Source of the DNA: Mycobacterium sp. SMC-2 | Lineage (GTDB): Bacteria > Actinomycetota > Actinomycetes > Mycobacteriales > Mycobacteriaceae | Reading direction: 5' to 3' | DNA: 64,000 bases | Assembly (NCBI RefSeq): GCF_025263485.1 | Contig: NZ_CP079863.1 | Location: 2,108,001 to 2,172,000 of the forward strand | Shown: one piece after another, positions 1-9,467 of the stretch | How the letters are laid out: each line of letters begins with the position of its first letter | Position numbering within the stretch: the first letter of the stretch is position 1 | The notes under the pieces: model-generated | The model's database searches: none | Told to the model about the DNA's origin: nothing | The model's input: only the letters and a program-made list of their open reading frames with translations | Program-made: the position numbers and the translations under genes

Positions 1-223
1 CCAGTTGGTCGATTCCCGCGGACCGCAATAGGGGCGCGCAGTCGCGGGCAACCGAATAGACGGCGGTGGCGACGCCGACCTCACGCAGCCGCCGCAGCAG
101 CGCGGCGGTTGAATCGCGGGCCTCGACCACACCTGGGGCCCGCTGCGCAACGACACAGTCGAGGCCGAAAATCACCGCGTCGTGGTAGCGCCGGTCGACG
201 GTGACGGGCCATTCAGTCACCAT
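1..223 (-). CDS. otsB1: Trehalose-6-phosphate phosphatase-type protein (OtsB family), N-terminal part only
   Basis: The gene runs leftward off the window edge; only the first 74 codons are present. The start ATG is at 223-221. The N-terminus has the pattern TVDRRYHDAVIFGLD followed by a helix with ALLRRLREVGVATAVYS, which resembles the start of mycobacterial OtsB proteins (HAD-fold phosphatases that remove phosphate from trehalose-6-phosphate in the cytosol). The catalytic DxDx(T/V) motifs would lie outside the window. It is divergent from the universal stress protein gene, as otsB1 is from Rv2005c in M. tuberculosis, which favours OtsB1 over OtsB2; the visible sequence alone cannot decide between them. 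Confidence 0.65.
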   Translation of the reverse strand, partial: MVTEWPVTVDRRYHDAVIFGLDCVVAQRAPGVVEARDSTAALLRRLREVGVATAVYSVARDCAPLLRSAGIDQL

Positions 224-292
224 TGGGACGATGCCACAGCGCGGGCGCCCGTCAAGGTCCCCCGGCGGCGCCGGGGCCTCATGACCATGGGG

Positions 293-312
293 TTGGTGAC
301 TAAAGCCTCATG
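293..312 (+). promoter_or_regulatory. DosR-like (dormancy regulator) box
   Basis: TTGGTGACTAAAGCC at 293-307 and the bases after it match the DosR 20-mer TTSGGGACTWWAGTCCCSAA at 14 of 20 positions, including the central GACTAAAG. It sits about 50 bases before the start of the universal stress protein gene, whose M. tuberculosis counterpart Rv2005c belongs to the DosR regulon. A weaker half-site (TTGGGACGATG) lies at 222-232, overlapping the otsB start. Binding is inferred from sequence and context. Confidence 0.55.
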
Positions 313-361
313 ATCGACGGTCGGTCGCGCCATAGCGTTTTGGGAGATGGAGGGAGAAGAA

Positions 362-1249
362 ATGTCCGCACTTGCAAACCGCCATGGCATCGTCGTGGGA
401 ATCGACGGATCGCCGGCCTCGAACGCCGCCGTGTGTTGGGCGGCCCGGGACGCGGCGATGCGACACGTCCCGCTGACGGTGGTCCACATGGTGAACGCGA
501 TGGTGCCGATGTATCCGGCCCTTCCCCTGTCGACCGGCGTGGCGGTGTGGCAGGAAGAGCGGGGCCGGGAGGTCCTCGAGCAGGCGGTCAAGGTCGCCGA
601 GGACGCCGTCACCACGGACCGCAAGATCGACGTCCGAAGCGAGCTGAGGTGTGCGCCCCCGGTGCCCACTCTGGTCGAGATGTCCAAAGAGGCCGAGATG
701 GTCGTCGTCGGCAGCACTGGGCGCGGCGGGTTGGCCAGGCTGCTGCTGGGTTCGGTGAGCAGCGGAGTGGTCCGCAGCGCGCGCTGCCCGGTCGCGGTCA
801 TCCGCGACGAGGATCCGCTCATGGAGCATCCGCAGCAAGCCCCGGTCCTCGTGGGCGTCGACGGCTCACCGGCCTCGGATGTTGCGGTGGCCGTTGCCTT
901 CGATGAAGCGTCGCGTCGCGGTGTCGAGCTGACGGCGTTGCACGCATGGAGTGACGTCGACGTCTTCGAACTGCCCGGCGTGGATTGGTCGGCGGTGAAG
1001 GCGGAAGCCGAGCGGAGTCTGGCCGAACAGCTGGCCGGCTGGCAGGAGCGCTATCCCGATGTCACCGTGCGGCGCGTGGTCGTTGCCGACCGCCCTGCCC
1101 GGCAGCTCATCGAACAGTCGGAGTCCGCCCAACTGGTCGTCGTGGGCAGTCACGGCCGCGGCGGCCTGTCCGGTGTGTTGCTCGGTTCGGTCAGTAACGC
1201 CGTCGTGCACTCGGTCCGCATGCCCGTCATCGTGGCCCGGCCATCGTAG
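362..1249 (+). CDS. Tandem universal stress protein (Rv2005c-like)
   Basis: A 295-residue cytosolic protein made of two USP domains (about 9-150 and 153-295). Each ends in the ATP-binding signature G-x2-G-x9-[20 protein letters not shown] in the first and [18 protein letters not shown] in the second, so both halves probably bind ATP. The start at 362 is preferred over an in-frame start at 347 because the purine run GGAGGGAGA lies just before it and the length then equals that of Rv2005c. Tandem USPs of this kind act in mycobacterial dormancy; the exact partner is unknown. It is the first gene of an operon that reaches 9467, behind a DosR-like box. Confidence 0.88.
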   Translation: MSALANRHGIVVGIDGSPASNAAVCWAARDAAMRHVPLTVVHMVNAMVPMYPALPLSTGVAVWQEERGREVLEQAVKVAEDAVTTDRKIDVRSELRCAPPVPTLVEMSKEAEMVVVGSTGRGGLARLLLGSVSSGVVRSARCPVAVIRDEDPLMEHPQQAPVLVGVDGSPASDVAVAVAFDEASRRGVELTALHAWSDVDVFELPGVDWSAVKAEAERSLAEQLAGWQERYPDVTVRRVVVADRPARQLIEQSESAQLVVVGSHGRGGLSGVLLGSVSNAVVHSVRMPVIVARPS

Positions 1250-1263
1250 AGCCGCGCCGCGCC

Positions 1264-2781
1264 ATGCCCGCAGCGACAGCCACCGGAGAAGCGACGAAGA
1301 CCGCCGTGCCCTACCTCGAAATGCACGAAACCCACACCGGCGTCGTCGTTTTGGCCGGGGATCGGGCGTACAAGGCGAAGAAGCCCGTGCTCACCGACTT
1401 CCTCGACTTTCGCGCCCCCGAGCAGCGGGAACGCGCGTGTCGCCGGGAGGTCGAGCTGAACAGCCGGCTGTCGCCGGACAGCTACCTCGGGGTGGCGCAG
1501 CTGTCCGACCCGGCCGGCGGCCCGCCCGAGCCGGTCATCGTCATGCGGCGCTACAGCGACCAGAACCGGTTGGCGTCCATGGTGTTTCGCGATTCCGACG
1601 AGTCGGTTCGGGGTGCACTGGACGCCATCGCCGGGCTGTTGGCCGACTTTCACCGCGACGCCAAGCGGAGCCCCGCCATCAGCGCCCAGGGTGGGGCCGC
1701 GGCGGTCGAACGCCGCTGGCGCGAAAACCTGTCGGAACTGCGGCGCTACGCCGACGCGTCCACGCCCGGGGTCACTGCGGAAGCCGTGTCGCGGATCGAG
1801 CGCCTGGTCGCCCAGTACATCGCGGGCCGCGCGCCCCTGTTCGAGCGCCGCGTCGTACAGAAGTGCATCGTCGACGGGCACGGTGATCTGCTCGCCGACG
1901 ACATCTTCTGGGTGGACGGGAAGCCGGCGTTGCTCGACTGCCTGGAGTTCGACGACGAACTCCGCTACGTGGACTGCATCGACGACGCCGCGTTTTTGGC
2001 CATGGATCTCGAGTTCCTCGGACGAAAAGACCTCGCCGGCCACTTCCTCGAGCGTTACGCCCAGCATTCGGGCGACACGGCGCCGTCGTCACTGTGCGAC
2101 TTCTACATCGCCTATCGCGCCGTGGTGAGGGCGAAGGTGGACTGCGTTCGCCTGTCGCAGGGCAAACACGCCGCGGCCCAGGACGCGCGCCGCCACCTCG
2201 CCATCGCGACCGGACACCTGGAAAGCGGCGCGGTCCGACTGGCGCTCGTCGGTGGCAACCCGGGCACGGGCAAGTCGACCCTCGCCCGTGCGCTCGCCGG
2301 ACGCGTTGGGGCGCAGGTCATCTCGACCGACGACGTGCGCCGCGAGCTGCGCGACGCGGGCACCATCGGCGGGGATTCCGGCGTGCTCGACGCGGGTCTG
2401 TACAGCGTCGACAACGTGGCGGCGGTCTACGAGTCGGTCCTGCACCGGGCGCGCCCGCTGCTCAGCGCCGGGCAGTCGGTGATCCTGGACGGCACCTGGC
2501 GGGACCCGGACGCGCGCACGCAGGCCCGCCGCCTCGCCGCGGAAACGCATTCGGCCTTCGTCGAACTCATGTGCTCGGTGACCATCGACGCGGCCGGCTG
2601 GCGAATCGCGACCAGGCCCGCCGGCAATTCGGAGGTGACCCCGGAGATCGCCGCCGTGTTGGCCGCCCAGCGCTCCGGCTGGGACAGCGCACACCTCATC
2701 GACACCTCGGCAAGGCCCGAGGAGGCAGCGCGCGAGGCTCACGACGTATGGCAGCACCAACGCTTGGCTGAGAAGGAGTAA
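1264..2781 (+). CDS. Aminoglycoside phosphotransferase-like / P-loop kinase fusion (Rv2004c-like)
   Basis: A 505-residue two-domain protein. The N-terminal part has the phosphotransferase fold with the catalytic-loop motif HGDLLADDIFW near residue 205 and LLDCLEFDDELRYVDCIDD after it. The C-terminal part is a small AAA-type kinase with Walker A GGNPGTGKST near residue 332 and a following ISTDDVRREL. M. tuberculosis Rv2004c has the same build and belongs to the DosR regulon; its substrate is not known. It starts 14 bases after the USP stop and ends 3 bases before the PEP synthase gene, so it is co-transcribed with both. Confidence 0.85.
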   Translation: MPAATATGEATKTAVPYLEMHETHTGVVVLAGDRAYKAKKPVLTDFLDFRAPEQRERACRREVELNSRLSPDSYLGVAQLSDPAGGPPEPVIVMRRYSDQNRLASMVFRDSDESVRGALDAIAGLLADFHRDAKRSPAISAQGGAAAVERRWRENLSELRRYADASTPGVTAEAVSRIERLVAQYIAGRAPLFERRVVQKCIVDGHGDLLADDIFWVDGKPALLDCLEFDDELRYVDCIDDAAFLAMDLEFLGRKDLAGHFLERYAQHSGDTAPSSLCDFYIAYRAVVRAKVDCVRLSQGKHAAAQDARRHLAIATGHLESGAVRLALVGGNPGTGKSTLARALAGRVGAQVISTDDVRRELRDAGTIGGDSGVLDAGLYSVDNVAAVYESVLHRARPLLSAGQSVILDGTWRDPDARTQARRLAAETHSAFVELMCSVTIDAAGWRIATRPAGNSEVTPEIAAVLAAQRSGWDSAHLIDTSARPEEAAREAHDVWQHQRLAEKE

Positions 2782-2784
2782 GGC

Positions 2785-5085
2785 ATGTCAACGGAAACCG
2801 TCGTCAACGCGTATGTCAGCGACATATCGGCGTTGCGGCTCAGTGACTCCGAGGAGGCCGGCGGCAAGGGTGCCAACATGGGGGAGTTGGTCGCCGCCGG
2901 GCTCCCGGTCCCGCCCGGGTTCGTGTTGCTGCGCAGCAGCTATCGGGCCGCGATGCGGGCGGGCGGGGTCGACGCCGAACTCGCCGCGCTGCACCGCGAA
3001 GCCCTGACGAAGGTCGACAGCAGCGCCCGGCTGTCCGAGCTGTGCCAGCGCATGCGCCAGCTGGTCACCGGGGCAGGCGTCAGCGAGGACGTTCGCGACC
3101 AACTGCTCGCGTCCTACCGCGCGCTCGGCTCGAACATCGTTGTGGCCGTGCGCTCGTCGGCGACGGGCGAGGACGGCCGCGACGCCTCGTTCGCGGGAAT
3201 GAACCAGACGCTGACGAACGTGACCGGCGAGGACGCCCTCGTCGACGCAGTCACGCAGTGCTGGGCCTCGCTGTTCAGCCCGCGCGTGGTCACCTATCGA
3301 GCCAGCCGGGGTTTCACCGCCGATCCGGCCATGGCGGTGGTCGTCCAGCAGATGATCGCCTCCGAGCAGTCCGGGGTCGCGTTCACCACCGACCCCAGCA
3401 CGGGGGACCCGGGGCACATCGTCATCGAGGCCGCGCTCGGACTGGGTGAGGTCGTGGTGTCCGGCAAGGTCCAGCCGGACACCTACGTCGTGGACAAGAA
3501 GACGCTCGACGTGATCGACGTCAAGGTGGGCTACCAGGCGTTCAAGATCGTCCGCGGCCCCGACGGGCGCGACCTCGTCGTGGACCTGGAACCCGAACTG
3601 GCGCAGGCTCGCGTGCTGGACGACGCGGCGCTGCGCCGGATCGCCGAACTGGCGATCGCGGTGGAGAACCACCACGGCTGCCCCCAGGACATCGAATGGG
3701 CGATCGCCGGGGGGAAGGCCTGGCTGGTGCAGGCCCGGCCCATCACGACGCTGCACCCGGAAGCATCCGCCGAGTCGACCGGCGTGCTGGTGCGCGGGCT
3801 GCCCGCGGCGCCCGGCTCCGCCGCCGGACGGGTGCGCGTGCTGCACAGCCCGGAGGAGGGTAACCGGTTGCAGGACAACGAGATTCTGGTTGCCCCAATG
3901 ACCAATCCGGACTGGCTTCCGGCCATCCGCCGCGCGGCCGCGCTGGTGACCGAGACGGGCGGGATGACCTGCCACGCGGCGATCGTCGCGCGTGAGCTGA
4001 ACGTGCCCTGCGTGGTGGGCGCCCGGGACGCGACGACCATTCTGCGCGACGGGCAGACGGTGACCGTCGACGGTGGGCACGGCACCGTCACCGCCGGCGA
4101 GCAGGCCCCGCGGGTGCGGGCGACGACCGTCGAGCAGCCACCGGCTGCAGCCGGCGGCGGGGAAGTGACCGGCACCAAGATCTATGTCAACCTGGCCATC
4201 CCCGACACCGCCGAAACGGTCGCCGCTTCGGACGTCGACGGCGTGGGCCTGCTGCGTGCGGAATTCCTGCTGACGCAGGCGCTTTCGGGCCGGCACCCGC
4301 GAGACCTCATCGCCCACGGCGAGCAGGCCGGCCTCGTCGACGCCATGGTGGCGTCCATCGGCCGCATCGCCTCGGCCTTCGGCACCCGGCCGGTCATCTA
4401 CCGCGCCACCGATTTCCGCAGCAACGAATTCCGCGGCTTGCGCGGAGGCGAAGCCTACGAACCGGTCGAACACAACCCGATGATCGGCTACCGCGGGTGC
4501 TACCGCTACGTCAAGGACCCGGATCTGTTCGCCCTCGAACTCGAGGCGCTGGCCCGGGTGCGCGAGCGTAACCCCAACCTGCACCTGATGATTCCCTTCG
4601 TGCGGACCCGGTGGGAACTCGAAGCGTGCCTGTCGTTGGTGGACGCCAGCCCGCTAGGCGCCCAACGCGGCCTGCATCGCTGGGTGATGGCCGAGGTGCC
4701 GTCGGTCACGTATTGGCTGCCCGAGTACATCGGCATGGGCATCGACGGGGTTTCCATCGGCAGCAACGACCTCACGCAGCTGGTGCTCGGGGTGGACCGC
4801 GATTCGGACATCTGCGCCGAGTTGTTCGACGAATCCGACGGCGCGGTGCTGGATGCGATCGGCCGCGTCGTGGCGACAGCGCGCAAACACGGCATCACCT
4901 CGTCGCTGTGCGGTCAGGCCCCGTCGACCAATCCAAGCTTCGCCGAGCATCTGGTGCGCATGGGCATCACCTCCGTGTCGGTCAACCCGGACGCGGCGGC
5001 GGCCGCCCGCCGGGTGATCGCCTCCGCCGAGCGCCGGTTGTTGCTGGAATCCGCGCATGCGCGGACGCATTCCGGGGAGCGCTGA
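2785..5085 (+). CDS. ppsA: Phosphoenolpyruvate synthase
   Basis: Pyruvate, water dikinase of 766 residues that makes PEP from pyruvate with ATP giving AMP and phosphate. All three family domains are present. The N-terminal ATP-binding part shows [10 protein letters not shown] and [12 protein letters not shown]. The phosphohistidine domain shows [14 protein letters not shown] with the phosphorylated His near residue 398. The C-terminal PEP/pyruvate barrel shows [35 protein letters not shown] and the catalytic Cys in SSLCGQAPS near residue 709. A good Shine-Dalgarno (AAGGAG) overlaps the stop of the kinase gene. Its place in a dormancy-type operon ending in a lipid acyltransferase suggests a gluconeogenic or PEP-balancing role in non-growing cells; that role is inferred. 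Confidence 0.92.
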   Translation: MSTETVVNAYVSDISALRLSDSEEAGGKGANMGELVAAGLPVPPGFVLLRSSYRAAMRAGGVDAELAALHREALTKVDSSARLSELCQRMRQLVTGAGVSEDVRDQLLASYRALGSNIVVAVRSSATGEDGRDASFAGMNQTLTNVTGEDALVDAVTQCWASLFSPRVVTYRASRGFTADPAMAVVVQQMIASEQSGVAFTTDPSTGDPGHIVIEAALGLGEVVVSGKVQPDTYVVDKKTLDVIDVKVGYQAFKIVRGPDGRDLVVDLEPELAQARVLDDAALRRIAELAIAVENHHGCPQDIEWAIAGGKAWLVQARPITTLHPEASAESTGVLVRGLPAAPGSAAGRVRVLHSPEEGNRLQDNEILVAPMTNPDWLPAIRRAAALVTETGGMTCHAAIVARELNVPCVVGARDATTILRDGQTVTVDGGHGTVTAGEQAPRVRATTVEQPPAAAGGGEVTGTKIYVNLAIPDTAETVAASDVDGVGLLRAEFLLTQALSGRHPRDLIAHGEQAGLVDAMVASIGRIASAFGTRPVIYRATDFRSNEFRGLRGGEAYEPVEHNPMIGYRGCYRYVKDPDLFALELEALARVRERNPNLHLMIPFVRTRWELEACLSLVDASPLGAQRGLHRWVMAEVPSVTYWLPEYIGMGIDGVSIGSNDLTQLVLGVDRDSDICAELFDESDGAVLDAIGRVVATARKHGITSSLCGQAPSTNPSFAEHLVRMGITSVSVNPDAAAAARRVIASAERRLLLESAHARTHSGER

Positions 5086-5090
5086 ACGAG

Positions 5091-6089
5091 ATGGCTGACA
5101 TTACCGTGCGGGCGCCGGATGCCGAAGTCATCCGTGACGCGGTGATGTTGGCAAGCCGGGCGCCCTCACTGCACAACAGCCAGCCCTGGCGGTGGATCGT
5201 CGAACATGCGGGCCTGCAGCTGTGGGCGGATCCCTGCCGGTTGGTGCCCGCCACCGACCACACCGGCCGGGAGCTGTTGTTGAGCTGCGGGGCGGTCCTG
5301 GATCACCTCCGGGTCGCCATGGCGGCCGCCGGCTGGGAGTGCGCCACCGAGCGCCTTCCCGATCCGTCGCTGCCGAATCACCTGGCGACACTGCGGTTCC
5401 ATGCCCTGGATGCGGTGTCGGAGCAGCATCGGCGGCGTGCGGCGGCGATCGGCCGCCGCCGCACCGACCGGCTGCCGTTCGGCGCGCCGGCCGGCTGGCC
5501 GGCCTTGCACTCGGCGCTGCGGTGCGCGGTGATGCCGTTCAACGTCCTGCTGGATGTGGTGCCCGACGACGACCGCCCACGCCTGGCGGAGGAGTCGGCG
5601 CTCATCGAGTCGCTGCGTCGATACGACACCACGTATCTGTCCGAGTTGCGCTGGTGGACATCGCCATTCGAGTCGGACGAGACCCACGTCCCGCAAACAT
5701 CTCTGGTGTCCTCGTCCGAGGCCGCCCGCGTGGACGTCTCCCGGCGGTTTCCCCCAGTCGGGGGTGGCCACCGCCGCACCGCCGTCGACCACGACTGCTC
5801 GAAGATCGTCGTGCTGTCCACCCGGCACGGTGATGCACCGCTGGATGTGCTGCGCTGCGGCGAGGCCCTGTCGGCAGTGCTGCTCGAGTGCACCATGGCC
5901 GGCGCGGCCACCTGCACGCTGACCCACATGACCGAGATCGAACAGAGTCGCCGGATCGTCACGAGCATCGTCGGAACGACCGGGGCGCCGCAGCTGCTGA
6001 TCCGGGTCGGGAGTGCACCGCCCGGCGGCCAACACGTCGAAGCCACGTCTCGGCGCCTGGTCACCGAGGTCCTCGAGTTTCGCGAATAG
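5091..6089 (+). CDS. Acg-family nitroreductase-like flavoprotein
   Basis: A 332-residue protein starting MADITVRAPDAEVIRDAV, with the family signature RAPSLHNSQPWRW near residue 26 and RRRTDR further on. Length and motifs match Rv2032 (Acg) and Rv3131, DosR-regulon proteins with a nitroreductase fold in which a lid covers the FMN and classical nitroreductase activity is weak or absent. The start lies 5 bases after the ppsA stop. In M. tuberculosis Rv3131 neighbours the triacylglycerol synthase gene tgs1; here a WS/DGAT gene lies three genes downstream, so the nitroreductase-acyltransferase association is kept. Function is not firmly known. Confidence 0.87.
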   Translation: MADITVRAPDAEVIRDAVMLASRAPSLHNSQPWRWIVEHAGLQLWADPCRLVPATDHTGRELLLSCGAVLDHLRVAMAAAGWECATERLPDPSLPNHLATLRFHALDAVSEQHRRRAAAIGRRRTDRLPFGAPAGWPALHSALRCAVMPFNVLLDVVPDDDRPRLAEESALIESLRRYDTTYLSELRWWTSPFESDETHVPQTSLVSSSEAARVDVSRRFPPVGGGHRRTAVDHDCSKIVVLSTRHGDAPLDVLRCGEALSAVLLECTMAGAATCTLTHMTEIEQSRRIVTSIVGTTGAPQLLIRVGSAPPGGQHVEATSRRLVTEVLEFRE

Positions 6090-6107
6090 CGATTGGAGGT
6101 CGCTGCG

Positions 6108-7211
6108 ATGGTCCGGCGTTGGCTGGTGATGGAGACCGCCGGGGACGGCACCCCGGTCCCGTTCGTCGCGCGGGTGGCTGGCGCGGGGCGGCATCTACCC
6201 GAAACCCACCTGAGCACAGCGGAATTGATGGCGACGACGCGCCACCGCACCCACATCGACCTGGAGCGGCTGACCGGGATCCGTGAGCGCCGCGTCTCGG
6301 TGGGTGACGAGGATTCCTACTCCCTGGCCACCTCGGCCGCGCGCAATGCCCTGGCCACCGGGGGGCAGGACGCGGCCTCGCTCGACGTGGTGATCAGTTG
6401 CAGCATCACCAAATTCCGCGGCGGCCTCACCCAATGGCTGGAACCGACGATGAGCGGGGCCGTGGCCCGGGCCATCGGCGCGCACCGCGCCATGACCTTC
6501 GACGTGTCCAACGCGTGCGCCGGGATGCTGACCGGAGTGACCATCGTGAACAACTGGATCCGCCAGGGCGCCATCGAGCGCGGGCTGGTCGTGAGCGGTG
6601 AATACATCTCCCAGCTCGGCCAGAACGCCGCCCGCCACATCCGCAGCATCATGAGCAAGGAACTGGCCTCGCTGACCCTCGGCGATGCGGGCGCGGCGCT
6701 CCTGCTGGAGCGCGCCCCGGCCGGGTCCGCGGGCATCAGCCTCGCCGGCTTCACCACCGTCGCCGACTACAGCAGGCTCTGCCTCGCCTACCCGCAGGGC
6801 CACGATCCCGGCGCGCGGATGTTCACCGACGCCCGCGGGATCCATCGCGCCGCGATCGCCGACACGCCGCTGCTGCTGCACGAAGTTCTCGAGGCCGCAG
6901 GGATTTCGATCCACGACATCGACCACGTGATCACCCACCAGACGTCCGCGCGCGCCATCCGCAAGGGGATGGCCCGCGTGTCGGAGTCCTTCGGCGACCT
7001 GCCCCGCCACGACGCGGTCATCACCGTGGACCGCTACGGCAACACGGCGTCGACGACCCACACGGTCGCACTGGTCGAGGAGCTGGAGGCCGGCCACATC
7101 GCGCCGGGAGAAACCGTCGCCTTGATCGCGCTGGCGTCGGGACTGGAAATAGGCGTGGTCTTGTTGACCTTGGACGAGGATTTGGTGGGCCGCTATGGGC
7201 ACCGTGATTGA
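6108..7211 (+). CDS. KAS III-type 3-oxoacyl-ACP synthase with intact catalytic triad
   Basis: A 367-residue thiolase-fold condensing enzyme of the FabH type. The Cys-His-Asn triad is visible: Cys in DVSNACAGML near residue 137, His in VITHQTSARA near 277 and Asn in DRYGNTAST near 312. The ATG at 6108 is chosen because GGAGGT lies 7 bases before it. The gene overlaps the next one by 17 bases. Such enzymes condense an acyl thioester with malonyl-ACP or another acyl-CoA. With the degenerate partner next door and a wax ester/TAG synthase behind it, it may make a specialised acyl or ketone precursor for storage lipid; the substrate cannot be told from sequence. Confidence 0.87.
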   Translation: MVRRWLVMETAGDGTPVPFVARVAGAGRHLPETHLSTAELMATTRHRTHIDLERLTGIRERRVSVGDEDSYSLATSAARNALATGGQDAASLDVVISCSITKFRGGLTQWLEPTMSGAVARAIGAHRAMTFDVSNACAGMLTGVTIVNNWIRQGAIERGLVVSGEYISQLGQNAARHIRSIMSKELASLTLGDAGAALLLERAPAGSAGISLAGFTTVADYSRLCLAYPQGHDPGARMFTDARGIHRAAIADTPLLLHEVLEAAGISIHDIDHVITHQTSARAIRKGMARVSESFGDLPRHDAVITVDRYGNTASTTHTVALVEELEAGHIAPGETVALIALASGLEIGVVLLTLDEDLVGRYGHRD

Positions 7212-8100
7212 CCAAGTGGACGTCGCGGCGCCGCGCTGGCGGCACAGGCACAGCGCGCTGCACCTCGCCGTGAATGCGGCCAAGAGCTGCCTGCAGCGGG
7301 CCGGCTGCGACGCGGCCGACCTGGATCTGATCGTCAATGCGGGGATTTACCGGGACCGCAACATGGGTGAGCCGGCGCTGGCGGCGCTGATCCAGGACGA
7401 CATCGGCGCCAATCCCGAGGATCCGCACCCGGGCGGTCACGGCACCTTCTCCTTCGACGTCGCCAACGGCACCTGCGGCGTGTTGACCGCCCTGCAGATC
7501 GTCGACGGCTTCCTGCGGGCGCGCAGCATCCGCCGCGCGCTCATCCTGGCCAGCGACGCCGACCCCGGCCATGGCCTGAGCGAGCACTTCCCGTTTTCGG
7601 CGTCCGGGGCGGCCGTGTTGTGCGGATGGTCCGACGACGACTACGGGCTCGGTCGCGTGTCGTGGGTGAACACCGACGGTGCGGACGCCGAGGCACTCAC
7701 GGCGACAGTGGGTTTCGCCGACTCGCGCAACGTCCTGCGCTTCACCGAGTCGGCCGATCTGGACGACCGGCTGGCCGCGGCCGCCGCCGATGCGGCGCGG
7801 GCCTGCGTGGATGCCCACGGTCTCGTGCCGTCGGACGTCGACATGGTCATCGCCGCCCCCGCGCGTGCTGGCTTCAGTTCCGCGCTCGGCGATCGCCTCA
7901 AAGTGCCTGCGGCGCAGATCATCGTCGCCGACGACGAACGGATGCACACCGCCGCGCTCGCGGCCGCGTTCGGAGGGCAGGTCGGCCGGCTTCGCCCGGG
8001 CGCGCGGGCTTTACTGGTGGCCGCCGGGGCGGGCGTCACGGCGGGCGCCGCGCTGTACTGCCAGCCTCCCGGGAAAGAGGAACGACCATGGAGCAATTGA
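7195..8100 (+). CDS. Degenerate KAS III-like partner protein
   Basis: A 301-residue protein of the same fold as its upstream neighbour. It keeps a Cys in the equivalent loop (DVANGTCGVL). Where the catalytic His should be it has VIAAPARAG, and the GN of the Asn motif is replaced (ERMHTAALAAAF). It therefore probably cannot carry out a normal decarboxylating condensation. The 17-base overlap with the intact KAS III gene and the 13-base overlap with the acyltransferase gene imply translational coupling and equal expression, which would suit a heterodimer in which this chain is structural or substrate-binding. That pairing is inferred. It could also be a diverged thioesterase-like or acyl-transfer enzyme using the Cys alone. 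Confidence 0.8.
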   Translation: MGTVIDQVDVAAPRWRHRHSALHLAVNAAKSCLQRAGCDAADLDLIVNAGIYRDRNMGEPALAALIQDDIGANPEDPHPGGHGTFSFDVANGTCGVLTALQIVDGFLRARSIRRALILASDADPGHGLSEHFPFSASGAAVLCGWSDDDYGLGRVSWVNTDGADAEALTATVGFADSRNVLRFTESADLDDRLAAAAADAARACVDAHGLVPSDVDMVIAAPARAGFSSALGDRLKVPAAQIIVADDERMHTAALAAAFGGQVGRLRPGARALLVAAGAGVTAGAALYCQPPGKEERPWSN

Positions 8101-9467
8101 CGCCCCTGGACGCCGGATTCCTGGAGGTCGAAGACTCCGATCCACACGTGAGCCTCGCGGTGGGCGGGGTGTCGATCGTGGAGGGTCCGGCCCCGGCGTA
8201 TGAGGAGTTCGTCGCTTCGTTCGCCAAGCGGGTCGAGATGATCCCACGCTGCAGGCAAGTCCTGCGGACCCATCCGTTCGATTTGCGGCCGTCGGAATGG
8301 GTGGACGACCCGCACTTCGACCTGGCGCGCCACGTGCACCGCATCGCGCTGCCGCAGCCGGGCGGCGACCCCGAGCTGTTCGAGTTGATCGCCACGTTGA
8401 TGGAGCGCCGGCTCGATCGCGAACGCCCGCTGTGGGAGTGCTGGATCATCGAGGGGCTCAGCGAGGGCCGGTGGGCGGTGCTGACCAAGGTTCACCACTG
8501 CATCGCCGACGGCATCGCGACGGCGCAGCTGCTGGCGAAGTTCAGCGACGACGCCGACGGCGACAGCTTCGCCGCCGATGTCGGCGCCGCCAAGTTGCCG
8601 GTCCCGCAGGCGGTTCGATCCAAAGTGAGCCTCAACCCGCTGAGCTGGGCGAGCGACATCGCTCGCCGCGCGTTCGGTGCGGTGACCGCGGCCGAACACG
8701 CCGCCATCGGTGCGGCCGAGCTGGCGGCCGCGTTGCTGCACCCGGCCCCCGAATCGTCGCTGCACGGGCCGGTCACCACGATGCGGCGGTACAGCGTGGC
8801 CCGCGCCCGGTTGAGAGACATGCACAAGGTCGCCAGGGCGTTCGGGGTCACGCTGAACGACGTTGCGCTGGCCGCGATCACCAACAGTTACCGCGGCGTC
8901 TTGCTGGCGCGGGGGGAGCAGCCGGGCCGGGACTCGCTGCGCACGCTCGTTCCCGTTTCCGTCCGCGCGGTGGACCACTTCAATGTCGCGGGCAACCGGG
9001 TCTCGGCGATGCTGCCGTTGCTCCCCGTCGACGAGGCGGACCCGGTGCGGCAGCTGAAGCTGGTGCACGACCGGCTCACCCGCGCCAAGGCCAGCGGGCA
9101 GAGCGAGGGCGCCAGCGCGGTGGTCGTAGCGGCAAAACGCACCCCGTTTGCCCTGTCCGCGTGGACGATTCGCTTGCTTTCACGGTTGCCCCAACGAGCG
9201 GTGGTCGGGTTGGCGACCAACGTTCCCGGCCCGCGGAGCCGGCAGCGCCTGATGGGCCGTCGGGTGCTGGAGCTGCTGCCGATCCCGCCGATCGCGCTTC
9301 AAGTGCGCACCGGCGTCGCGATGCTCAGCTACGCCGACAATTTCGTCTTCGGCATCACCGCCGACTACGACACCGCCCCCGATATCGACGCGCTCGCCCT
9401 CGGCATCGAGGCGGGCATGGCGCAACTGATTGCGGCGGCCCGTACCCGGCGCCGCAAGACGTCATGA
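8088..9467 (+). CDS. Wax ester synthase / diacylglycerol acyltransferase (WS/DGAT family)
   Basis: A 459-residue member of the family containing Tgs1 (Rv3130c). It starts MEQLTPLDAGFLEVEDS and has the catalytic motif HHxxxDG as HHCIADG at residues about 136-142. The C-terminal half has the NVAGNRVSAMLPLLP region typical of the family. These enzymes join fatty acyl-CoA to diacylglycerol or fatty alcohol at the inner face of the membrane or on lipid droplets and build the triacylglycerol store of dormant mycobacteria. It is the last gene of the operon; its TGA overlaps by six bases the stop of the opposing PAS-ANTAR gene. Confidence 0.93.
   Translation: MEQLTPLDAGFLEVEDSDPHVSLAVGGVSIVEGPAPAYEEFVASFAKRVEMIPRCRQVLRTHPFDLRPSEWVDDPHFDLARHVHRIALPQPGGDPELFELIATLMERRLDRERPLWECWIIEGLSEGRWAVLTKVHHCIADGIATAQLLAKFSDDADGDSFAADVGAAKLPVPQAVRSKVSLNPLSWASDIARRAFGAVTAAEHAAIGAAELAAALLHPAPESSLHGPVTTMRRYSVARARLRDMHKVARAFGVTLNDVALAAITNSYRGVLLARGEQPGRDSLRTLVPVSVRAVDHFNVAGNRVSAMLPLLPVDEADPVRQLKLVHDRLTRAKASGQSEGASAVVVAAKRTPFALSAWTIRLLSRLPQRAVVGLATNVPGPRSRQRLMGRRVLELLPIPPIALQVRTGVAMLSYADNFVFGITADYDTAPDIDALALGIEAGMAQLIAAARTRRRKTS

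Noticed and set aside
220..237. Second DosR-like half-site TTGGGACGATG over the otsB start
   Set aside because: Only the GGGAC half fits; the other half does not. Mentioned with the main box, not called as a site of its own.
2788..4584. Long open frame antisense to ppsA (and similar ones antisense to glgX, the ThDP oxidase, cheR, nuoL and nuoG)
   Set aside because: High G+C leaves long frames open on the opposite strand. The predicted proteins are Arg/Gly/His/Pro-rich without motifs, while the sense frames carry complete catalytic signatures.
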